Assembly: GCA_036269455.1 (NCBI GenBank)
Contig: DATARS010000016.1
Span: 1 to 23,697 of the forward strand
Origin: CF-96 sp036269455
GTDB taxonomy: Bacteria > Chloroflexota > Dormibacteria > Aeolococcales > Aeolococcaceae
Length of the DNA stretch: 23,697 nt
Direction: 5' to 3'
This document shows, one piece after another, positions 7,467 through 14,215 of the stretch (the stretch's first letter is position 1; the number at the start of each line of letters is the position of its first letter). The notes beneath the pieces were generated by a model. That model saw only the letters and a list, made by a program, of their open reading frames with translations, had not been told where the DNA came from and made no database searches. Made by a program: the position numbers and the translations under genes.

Positions 7467-9133
7467 CGGGGTCCTCCGGTGGTGGCCGAGGCGGCGGTCT
7501 CGGCGGCGAGGCGCGCGGCGATGTCCGCCCGGAGCGCCCTCTTGTCGATCTTGCCCACGCCGGTGGTGGGAAGCGACTCGACCACCACCAGGCGGGCGGG
7601 GAGCTTGTAGCGTGCCACCCCGGCCGAGTCCATCGAGGCGCGCAGCCCGTCGAGGGTCAGCCCGGCTCCCGGCCGCAGCGCCGCGTACACGCAGACCTGC
7701 TCGCCGAGCTCGGGATGGGGCATCGCCACCGCCGCGGCGAGGCGCACCGCGGGCAGCTGATACACGAGGTTCTCGACCTCCTCGGCGGAGATCTTCTCGC
7801 CGCCGCTGTTGATCATGTCCTTGTCGCGACCCTCCACGACCAGGTTGCCGCCGGGGTGGATGCGCACCACGTCGCCGGTGCGATACCAGCCGTCGGCGGT
7901 GAAGGCGCGGGCGTTGTGCTCGGGCGCGCGGTAGTAGCCGCGGATCGTGTACGGCCCCCGCGTCAGCAGGATCCCGGGACTCCCGTCGGGGACGGGAGCG
8001 CCCTCCTCGTCGACCACCCGGATCTCGTCGTCGGCGCACATCGGGCGGCCCTGGGTCTCCCAGACCACCTCGTCGGGATCGTCCTGGCGGGTGTAGTTGA
8101 GCAGCCCCTCGGCCATGCCGAAGACCTGCTGCAGCCGGCAGCCGAGCACCGGGGTGACCCGGCGCGCCAGCTCGGGGGCGAGGCGGGCGCCGCCGACCTG
8201 GAGCAGGCGCAGGCTGCGCAGGTCGGCGTCGGGGTTCTCCTCGCGCCAGGCGATCCACCGCTGGGCGACCGCGGGCACCGCCGCGACCACGGTGACCCCC
8301 TCGGCGGCGATCGCCGCGAGGGCCCGCTCGGGCTCGGGCGAGGGGAGCAGCACGACGCGACCGCCGGCGAGCAGGGTGCCGAGGATCCCGGGGCAGGCGA
8401 GCGCGAAGTTGTGGCCTGCGGGGAGGGCGGCGAGGTAGACGGTGGCGGGGTCGAGGCCGCAGAGCCGGGCGCTCTCGAGGGCGTTGTACGCGTAGTCGTC
8501 GTGGGTGCGCGGGATCAGCTTGGGGACCCCGGTGGTGCCGCCGCTGAGGAGGAGCACGCACACGTCCGCGGCGGCCGGGGCGCAGGCATCGAGCCGGGCT
8601 CGCGCCGCCGGGGGGTCGTCCGCGGCGGCGCAGAGCGCACCCAGCTCGCGATCGGCGAGGACGTGCTCGAGGGTGTCGCTCGACGCCGCCAGCTCGGTGG
8701 CGAGGCCGCGGTGGTCGAAGCCGCGCCACGCGTCGGGGACGGCGATCGCCCGCGCCTCGGAGAGCTCGGCGAGGGCGGCGAGCTCGTGGCGGCGGTGGGC
8801 CGGCAGCGCCATCACCGGGACGCAGCCGAGGCGCAGGCACGCCAGGGTCAGGACCACCAGCTCCCAGCGGTTGGGGAGCTGGACGAGGACGCGGTCGCCG
8901 GCGCCGAGCCCGAGGTCCGCGAGTCGCAGCGCGGCGCCGTCAGCGCGTGCCATCAGCTCCGCGAAGGTGAGCCGCAGGTCACCGTCGACGAGCGCGGTCG
9001 CGTCCGCGCGCCCGGCGGCCCGCTCACCGAGAAGGTCGCCGAGGGGGCGGCCGCCCCAGTAGCCGCGCTCGCGCCAGCGCGCCTGCAGCTCCGGCGGCCA
9101 GGGGGTGAACCCCTCAGCGACCGGCCGGGGCAA
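7463..9133 (-). CDS. Aryl-acid adenylate-forming ligase, probable salicylate-CoA (or -AMP) ligase
   Basis: This 556-residue ANL-superfamily enzyme is close to the EntE/DhbE group. The phosphate loop SGGTTGVPK is at 197-205, FGMAEGLLNYTR at 338-349, WYRTGD at 416-421, GRDKDMINSGGEKIS at 435-449, and the adenylation lysine Lys528 lies in GVGKIDKRAL. The pair His241-Asn242 in AGHNFALA matches the His-Asn of DhbE/EntE that contacts the 2-hydroxyl of salicylate or 2,3-dihydroxybenzoate. A 2-hydroxybenzoate is therefore the likely substrate. In Streptomyces, SdgA and SdgB of this kind activate salicylate before 5-hydroxylation. No aryl carrier protein or siderophore gene is nearby, so catabolic CoA activation is favoured. 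The TTG start at 9133 places FTPWPPEL at the usual distance from the N-terminus; only a weak Shine-Dalgarno precedes it. Confidence 0.88.
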   Translation of the reverse strand: MPRPVAEGFTPWPPELQARWRERGYWGGRPLGDLLGERAAGRADATALVDGDLRLTFAELMARADGAALRLADLGLGAGDRVLVQLPNRWELVVLTLACLRLGCVPVMALPAHRRHELAALAELSEARAIAVPDAWRGFDHRGLATELAASSDTLEHVLADRELGALCAAADDPPAARARLDACAPAAADVCVLLLSGGTTGVPKLIPRTHDDYAYNALESARLCGLDPATVYLAALPAGHNFALACPGILGTLLAGGRVVLLPSPEPERALAAIAAEGVTVVAAVPAVAQRWIAWREENPDADLRSLRLLQVGGARLAPELARRVTPVLGCRLQQVFGMAEGLLNYTRQDDPDEVVWETQGRPMCADDEIRVVDEEGAPVPDGSPGILLTRGPYTIRGYYRAPEHNARAFTADGWYRTGDVVRIHPGGNLVVEGRDKDMINSGGEKISAEEVENLVYQLPAVRLAAAVAMPHPELGEQVCVYAALRPGAGLTLDGLRASMDSAGVARYKLPARLVVVESLPTTGVGKIDKRALRADIAARLAAETAASATTGGPR

Positions 9134-9230
9134 GTCCGTTCTCGGGCGTGAGCGTGACCGCGGCGTCGAGGGCGACGAGCCCCGACGCGGTCAGCCGCAG
9201 CGGGGCGGGGGCGGGCGCGGCGTGGATCAC
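9114..9230 (-). CDS. Possible 38-residue coupling peptide between hydroxylase and ligase genes
   Basis: A GTG at 9230 overlaps the hydroxylase stop in the same GTGA arrangement used at other junctions in this operon. The frame runs to a TGA at 9114-9116, passing 20 bases into the ligase gene. The predicted peptide starts VIHAAPAPAPLRL and has no recognisable domain. It fills the only sizeable gap in the operon and could carry ribosomes to the weak TTG start of the ligase. It may equally be non-coding; the short frame is easily open by chance in such GC-rich DNA. Confidence 0.25.
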   Translation of the reverse strand: MIHAAPAPAPLRLTASGLVALDAAVTLTPENGLAPAGR

Positions 9231-10762
9231 GCCGGCGTCCCCGCCGCGGCGAGCACGCCGGCGGGGACGGCGACGGCGTCGGCGCGCCCCGAGAGCACCA
9301 GCCGCACCGCCCGGTCGCGATCGAGCCCCTCCTCCATCACCACCGCGCACAGGCGCAGCCGCAGCCGGCACTCCTCGGCGAGCAGGGTCCGGGTCAGCGA
9401 GGTGCCCCCGGCGACCAGCGCGAGGTCGGGCGCTGCGGCGGCGCCGCGCTCGAGCTCGGCGACCGCCGCGGCGAGACCCGCCTCGGTGGCCGGGGCGTCC
9501 ACCCGCAGCACCCGCGCGCCGGCGAGCTGGTCGACGCTGACCACCCGCCCGGGCAGCGAGACGCCGCCGCAGCGCAGCGGGGTGTCGAGCGGCGGATGGT
9601 GGTGCTCGTCGAGCCAGTCACGCTCGACGGCGTCGACGAACGCGGCGTCGCGCCGGTGGAGCTTGTCGCGGCCGAGCGCGCGGGTGAGGAAGTGGAAGGC
9701 GAACTGCGCCGGCTCGAAGGCGTCGTGGTAGCGGCCGAAGTGCTCCCACCAGGAGAGGCTGGGACGCGCGGAGTCCTGGATCCGCCGCACCTGCGGCCGC
9801 CGCTGCGCCTCGTAGGCGTCGAGCGCGGCGTCGAGGTGACCGCCGCACCCGGCGACGCACCCGGCGAGGGACACGGCGTCCTCCATCGCCATCTTCGTCC
9901 CCGATCCGACCGAGAAGTGCGCGGTGTGCGCGGCGTCGCCGAGCAGCACCACCCGTCCGGCGCGCCAGCGCGCGCACCGCCAGGTGCGGAAGTTGGCCCA
10001 GCGGGAGTTGTTCACCAGCAGCTCGTGGCCGTCGAGGTGGGCGGCGAAGAGCTCCTCGAGATAGACCTTGGTGCGGAGGTCGCTGGGGCCCGGCGGCCGG
10101 GTGGTGTCGAAGGCGTCGAGCCCGGCGCGGCGCCACGACTCCTCGTCGGTCTCGACGATGAAGGTGCTGACCGCGTCGCTGATGGGATAGCCGTGCACCG
10201 CGAAGACGCCGTGGGGGCCGCGCTCGTGGACGAAGGTGAGCCCGTCGAAGCGCTGGGTGGTCCCGAACCAGATGAACTTGGCGGTGGCGGTCTCGACGCC
10301 GGGCTGCAGGGTGCTGGCGAGCGCGCCGCGCAGCCGAGAGTTTCCGCCATCCGCGGCCACGACGAGGTCGTACCCGGAGAGGTCGTCGAGGCCGGCCACC
10401 TCGGCCTGGAAGCGCAGCTCGGCGCCCGCCTCCGCGGCGCGGGCCTGGAGCAGCGAGAGCAGGGTGCGCCGCGCGATCGCCGCCATGCCGTTGCCGGCGC
10501 AGTGCAGCCGCCGTCCCTTGAGTCGGACCTCGATGCGGTCCCAGTGCACCCCGTGCTCCTCGAGCGCCTCGCGGAGCACCGGGTCGGCGTCGCTCAGGTT
10601 GCTCAGGGTGGCGTCGGAGAAGACCACGCCGAAGCCGAAGGTGTCGTCGGGGCGGTTGCGCTCGAACACGGTCACCGCGACCGAGGGATCGGCGCGGCGC
10701 ACCAGCGCGGCGAAGGAGAGGCCGCCCGGCCCGCCCCCCACCACGGCGACGCGGAGGCTCAC
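9227..10762 (-). CDS. FAD-dependent salicylyl-CoA 5-hydroxylase-like monooxygenase with truncated reductase domain
   Basis: This 511-residue protein has a complete class A flavoprotein monooxygenase domain. It has GGGPGG at 9-14 for the FAD ADP moiety, the DG motif at Asp138 (AADGGNSRLR), and the GD motif at 275-276 in LLGDAAHTAHFSVGSGTKMAMEDA. The region resembles the N-terminal half of aryl-CoA monooxygenases (Streptomyces SdgC, anthraniloyl-CoA monooxygenase), which hydroxylate a CoA-thioester ring. Those family members are usually about 770-800 residues because an old-yellow-enzyme (OYE) FMN reductase follows. Here only about 120 residues follow. Residues 393-411 (TPLRCGGVSLPGRVVSVDQ) resemble the start of an OYE barrel, and 488-500 (LVLSGRADAVAVP) its end. 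The middle is absent. The likely product is gentisyl-CoA. The GTG at 10762 overlaps the upstream stop. Confidence 0.85.
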   Translation of the reverse strand: MSLRVAVVGGGPGGLSFAALVRRADPSVAVTVFERNRPDDTFGFGVVFSDATLSNLSDADPVLREALEEHGVHWDRIEVRLKGRRLHCAGNGMAAIARRTLLSLLQARAAEAGAELRFQAEVAGLDDLSGYDLVVAADGGNSRLRGALASTLQPGVETATAKFIWFGTTQRFDGLTFVHERGPHGVFAVHGYPISDAVSTFIVETDEESWRRAGLDAFDTTRPPGPSDLRTKVYLEELFAAHLDGHELLVNNSRWANFRTWRCARWRAGRVVLLGDAAHTAHFSVGSGTKMAMEDAVSLAGCVAGCGGHLDAALDAYEAQRRPQVRRIQDSARPSLSWWEHFGRYHDAFEPAQFAFHFLTRALGRDKLHRRDAAFVDAVERDWLDEHHHPPLDTPLRCGGVSLPGRVVSVDQLAGARVLRVDAPATEAGLAAAVAELERGAAAAPDLALVAGGTSLTRTLLAEECRLRLRLCAVVMEEGLDRDRAVRLVLSGRADAVAVPAGVLAAAGTPA

Positions 10763-11595
10763 GGCGTGCTCAGCGCGGGGGCGTCCGCGCGCGTGATCGC
10801 CTGTCCCACCACCTCGCAGACGAAGCGCTCGGCGGGCTCGCGGAGCGCCTCGTGGGCCTCGAGGAAGAGCTCGTGCGCCTGGCGGCCGGCCCAGCCGGCG
10901 GGGAGCAGATCGAGCGGCAGGTCGGGGTCGCGGAAGGGGAACTTGCGGTAGTCGTGGATCAGCCGGGTGCGCTCGACCACCGCCTCGCGGGGCGCCGAAC
11001 GGGCGACACGGAACCGCGGCAGCCGCTCGAGGTAGCCACGGACCAGCTCGGCGTAGTCGCGGTTCAGCCCCTCGAGGTCCCAGCAGCGCGCCGCCATCTC
11101 ACGGTCGACGAGAAGCCCCGAGGAGCGGCAGGTGAGCAGGTCGAGGCGCACCGCGGGCTCGGTCGAGCACCACTCCTGCACCTCGGCGCGCCGATCGTGG
11201 GGCGAGAGCCAGGTCGACGCCGCGAGCGGCCCGAAGCCGAGCCAGGAGAGCTCCTTGCGAACGCGGTCGCGCGCCGCCCGGTCGCTCTCCGGCACCTGGT
11301 AGATGACCATGTGCCACTCGCCGCTCCAGGGGACGCGGTCGCGGTCGAAGATGCGGCCGCGGCCCTCGTCGAGGAGCTGCCAGCTGCGCTCGTTGAGCGC
11401 GTAGACGGTCTCGCGACCCTCGCGGCGGGTGTCGAGCCACCCCTCCTTGCGCAGCCGGGCCATGACCACGCGCACGGTGGCCTCGTTGACCTCGAAGCGG
11501 TCGAGCAGCTCGGTCAGGGCGCGCAGCCGCACCTCGCCGCCCATGTAGCGGAGGTAGTCGCCGAAGAGGTCGAAGACGATCGAGCGCGGCTTCAC
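10759..11595 (-). CDS. PaaX-family transcriptional regulator
   Basis: This 278-residue protein has the PaaX architecture: an N-terminal winged helix-turn-helix (about 5-70, with RSIVFDLFGDYLR, then EATVRVVMARLRKEGWL) and the PaaX C-terminal region marked by FRDPDLPLDLLPAGWAG (221-237). PaaX of Escherichia coli represses phenylacetate catabolism and is released by phenylacetyl-CoA. Relatives commonly sense aryl-CoA esters, so salicylyl-CoA or gentisyl-CoA is a sensible ligand here; this is inference. The GTG at 11595 is the start that leaves the complete helix-turn-helix, with GAGGA about ten bases upstream. As first gene of the aromatic operon it overlaps the hydroxylase by 4 bp. Only 13 bases separate it from the upstream esterase stop, so its promoter must lie inside that gene or farther upstream. 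Confidence 0.92.
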   Translation of the reverse strand: MKPRSIVFDLFGDYLRYMGGEVRLRALTELLDRFEVNEATVRVVMARLRKEGWLDTRREGRETVYALNERSWQLLDEGRGRIFDRDRVPWSGEWHMVIYQVPESDRAARDRVRKELSWLGFGPLAASTWLSPHDRRAEVQEWCSTEPAVRLDLLTCRSSGLLVDREMAARCWDLEGLNRDYAELVRGYLERLPRFRVARSAPREAVVERTRLIHDYRKFPFRDPDLPLDLLPAGWAGRQAHELFLEAHEALREPAERFVCEVVGQAITRADAPALSTP

Positions 11596-11608
11596 CGCGG
11601 CGCCGTCC

Positions 11609-14083
11609 TCATCGCGCGGCGGGCACGGATCGCAGCCGCGCCGCCCAACCCGCCATCCCGGGCAGGCCCGGTCCGGTGGATCCTCCGGTCTGGCCGAACC
11701 CATGGCGTCCGCCGCAGCCGAGGAGGTCGACGTCGAGTGGACCGTCGGTGGTCGCGGTGATCGTCGCGTTGCAGTCGACATGCGCCCGAGCCGGGTCGAT
11801 GGTGACGTGGCGGATGTTGGTCGCGGTGATGGCGAGGCTGTCGGACGGCGTCGCCGCCGGGGCGGCGCCGGCGTGACGGTACTCACGGATGTACGGGTTC
11901 GACGGCAGCGCGTTGTGCGCGTCGGGATGGTCGTAGCCCGTCCCCAGGGTGATCCCGTCGCTCGACACCGACCCGTTCTCGGTGGCCGCCTCCGGCACCG
12001 ACCTCGGTCCCATGCCCGGACCGCCCGAGGTGACGTCGACGGTGCCCAGGTTGCGGGTCCTGGTCTCGATCGACGACAGCCAGTGGGCGTGGTCGCCGAC
12101 CAGTCCCGACGCGGGGTCGTCCATCAGCGGGTTGCGCACATACGTCACCCTCGCCGGGTCGTCGACACGCCGGGTGTGGCCGAGCCAGGAGGTGAGCACC
12201 CCCCAGGTGCCGTCGTTGCACATCGTCAGGTGCTCGGAGGCGAGCCCGTGCCAGGTGATGAACTCGAAGTCGTAGTCGCCGTGCCGGTAGATCTCGGCGC
12301 GCCTGCGGGTGATGTCGTAGGGGATGAAGTCGTCGCTCGACCCCGCCCACTCCATCACCGGCTGGTTGCGGCGCGACGGGAGCAGATCGGAGAGCGTCGA
12401 CCCGGGCTCGTGGACGGTCAGGGTGTCGACCGGGAGCTTGTCGGCGGCGCCGTTGACCGTCGGGAACGACGGCGCGACGTCGAGACCGTCGCAGATGAAC
12501 GCCTGGCTGAAGAGGTCGGGGAAGGTGAGCGCCAGCTTGTTGGCGCTGTACGCGCCGCTCGAGAACCCGCCGATGGCGATCCGCGACTGGTCGACGGGGA
12601 AGCGGCTCGCCACGTCGGCGAGGGTCTCGAAGTTGCTGGCCCCGCTCTGGCCGTAGCCCCACTCGTCGGCGCCCCGGGCGTCGGTCCCCACCACCAGCGT
12701 CGGGACGTCGGCCCGATCGCCGACCGCATGCCACAGGTCGCTGTTCCCGGTCACCTGGTCTCCGGCGTTGATGGCGAAACCGTTGAGCCAGAGCAGGGTC
12801 GCATAACCGCCGGGCGGGGGCGCGACCCTGGGGACGTAGACGAGGTAGCGCTGGAGGCGGCCGGCGAGGTCGGGGGTGCAGTCGTCACGGCAGGGCCAGC
12901 CGAACGCCAGCCCGGGCCGCGAATCGGTCCCGGGCTCGCCCCCCTGCGAGAACCCGTTCTGCTGGCTGAAGCTCCCCGCTCGGGGACCGTTCGGGTCGCC
13001 GGGAAGGCGCCGGCCCTGGTTCATCTCGAAGTGGCTGGCGAAGAGCATCGTCATGAAGCCGCTGCGGGGCACGCCGCCGCGCTCGCCGGCCATGTCGTCG
13101 TCCCGCCCGGCGGCGAGCCGGGTGAAGTCGATGGTGGCGAAGAACGGGCTGAGGTCGCCGGCCGCGATGGCGGTGAGCTGCTGGTGGTCGCGCCAGGCGG
13201 CGTCGAACGGCTCGTCGTAGCGGAAGGCGGCGTTGAAGAAGGCGCTGGGGTGGTCGCTCAGCGCGCCGCCGGGCAGGGTCTCGGTCGGCTGGCCGCGCCG
13301 GGGGAGGAGGTAGGAACCGGCGGCACCGTCCCACAGCCCGGAGGCGGCGCCGACCCGGACCGCGCTGCGGCCGCGGGGATCGAAGGCGGAGTAGGGGATG
13401 CGCACGTCGACCTGGCGGCGAGCCAGGTCGGTGGTCACGGCGGGGTGCTCGGCACGCGCCTGGCCGCTCGCGGCGTCGACGATGTCGCCGCCGCTGCCGT
13501 GCACGGTCACGAAGACCTGCGCCGGCATCACCGTGTTGGCGCCGTGGGGGACCGACCGTCCCTGCCCCGCCTCACCACCGAGCGCGATGGTGGTCGCAAC
13601 CAGGTCGGGCTCGGTCATGGTGTTGAAGGTGAGGCGGACGGCGGTGGCGCCGGCGAGCGGCCGGACCCGCACCTCGAGGAGGTCCGCCGCGTTGCTCCGG
13701 TACCTCGGCGCGGTGGGGTACGTGTAGTCCTTGTCGAAGGTGTAGAAGTACCAGCGGTACGCCGGGCCGCCGCCGTTGTCGTCCCAGATGCAGTCCTGGT
13801 ACAGGAACTCACCCGAGCGGTAGGCGCTGGTGTTGCACACCCGGGTCGGCTGGGCGCGCCAGACCCCGGTGTTCTCGAACTGCGGGGCGCGGGCCGCCGG
13901 CTCGTGGAGGATGCTCGGACCCGGCGGCGGGGCCACCGAGGCGGTGGTCACGTGGGGGAGCGCCGCCGCCCCCCGGAGCATCGAGGCCTCGGTCGGTGCC
14001 GCCGCAACCAGTGTGCCGGCTGTCAGGGCACCGAGCGCGAGGACGCCGAGAGGTCCGCGTGACCTCCACACCCACCCGCCCAT
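11609..14083 (-). CDS. Secreted alpha/beta-hydrolase (esterase/depolymerase-like) with N-terminal beta module
   Basis: The 824-residue precursor begins with a signal peptide: a short basic start, then LGVLALGALTAGTLVAAAP, with likely cleavage near residue 30-34. Residues about 97-300 look like an all-beta module similar to the glucodextranase C-terminal module (DDNGGGPAYRW, then YTYPTAPRY); this is tentative. Residues about 405-670 form an alpha/beta-hydrolase domain. The nucleophile Ser508 lies in GGFSSGAYSANKLAL, the probable acid is Asp584 or Asp585 in AGSSDDFIPYD, and the probable base is His618 in HGLASEHLT. The fold points to a serine esterase, depolymerase or peptidase. The C-terminal 80 residues look beta-rich. 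The ATG at 14083 has an excellent AGGAGGGAG Shine-Dalgarno and places the signal peptide at the N-terminus. The substrate is unknown. The gene stops 13 bases before the paaX-like start. Confidence 0.82.
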   Translation of the reverse strand: MGGWVWRSRGPLGVLALGALTAGTLVAAAPTEASMLRGAAALPHVTTASVAPPPGPSILHEPAARAPQFENTGVWRAQPTRVCNTSAYRSGEFLYQDCIWDDNGGGPAYRWYFYTFDKDYTYPTAPRYRSNAADLLEVRVRPLAGATAVRLTFNTMTEPDLVATTIALGGEAGQGRSVPHGANTVMPAQVFVTVHGSGGDIVDAASGQARAEHPAVTTDLARRQVDVRIPYSAFDPRGRSAVRVGAASGLWDGAAGSYLLPRRGQPTETLPGGALSDHPSAFFNAAFRYDEPFDAAWRDHQQLTAIAAGDLSPFFATIDFTRLAAGRDDDMAGERGGVPRSGFMTMLFASHFEMNQGRRLPGDPNGPRAGSFSQQNGFSQGGEPGTDSRPGLAFGWPCRDDCTPDLAGRLQRYLVYVPRVAPPPGGYATLLWLNGFAINAGDQVTGNSDLWHAVGDRADVPTLVVGTDARGADEWGYGQSGASNFETLADVASRFPVDQSRIAIGGFSSGAYSANKLALTFPDLFSQAFICDGLDVAPSFPTVNGAADKLPVDTLTVHEPGSTLSDLLPSRRNQPVMEWAGSSDDFIPYDITRRRAEIYRHGDYDFEFITWHGLASEHLTMCNDGTWGVLTSWLGHTRRVDDPARVTYVRNPLMDDPASGLVGDHAHWLSSIETRTRNLGTVDVTSGGPGMGPRSVPEAATENGSVSSDGITLGTGYDHPDAHNALPSNPYIREYRHAGAAPAATPSDSLAITATNIRHVTIDPARAHVDCNATITATTDGPLDVDLLGCGGRHGFGQTGGSTGPGLPGMAGWAARLRSVPAAR

Positions 14084-14124
14084 GAGACTCCCTCCTCGGC
14101 GACGGCCGGCCCGCACTCGACCTT

Positions 14125-14180
14125 GGGCCGACATGTGTCATCTATCCAACGCCCGTAATTAATGCGACACATGTCGGCCC
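14125..14180 (-). promoter_or_regulatory. 15-bp inverted repeat with two operator-like dyads, upstream of the secreted esterase
   Basis: The arms 14125-14139 (GGGCCGACATGTGTC) and 14166-14180 are perfect reverse complements separated by 26 bases. Each arm holds a 10-bp near-palindrome of form GACA-NN-TGTC (14130-14139 and 14166-14175), with centres 36 bp apart. In the minus-strand direction a -35-like TTGACT (14183-14188) precedes the upstream arm, and AT-rich TTAATTA lies between the arms. The pair therefore appears to flank a promoter. No T-tract follows, so a terminator is unlikely. A dimeric repressor or activator bound at both dyads is the simplest reading. Confidence 0.6.
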
Positions 14181-14215
14181 GGAGTCAAGCCCGCAGGGGG
14201 AGCCCCCGCTCTGGG

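Noticed and set aside
7463..9133. Siderophore-type 2,3-dihydroxybenzoate adenylase
   Set aside because: The motifs fit EntE/DhbE, but there is no isochorismatase, carrier protein or NRPS nearby, and the neighbours form a gentisate catabolic pathway.
11702..14062. Long open frame on the plus strand opposite the secreted esterase
   Set aside because: It is rich in Arg, Gly, Val and His with no domain pattern and no ribosome-binding site. It mirrors the codon bias of the minus-strand gene, which has a signal peptide and catalytic motifs.
14125..14180. Inverted repeat as an intrinsic terminator of the RCC1 gene
   Set aside because: The loop is 26 bases and no T-run follows the stem on the minus strand. 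The internal dyads and the -35-like element suit operators better.
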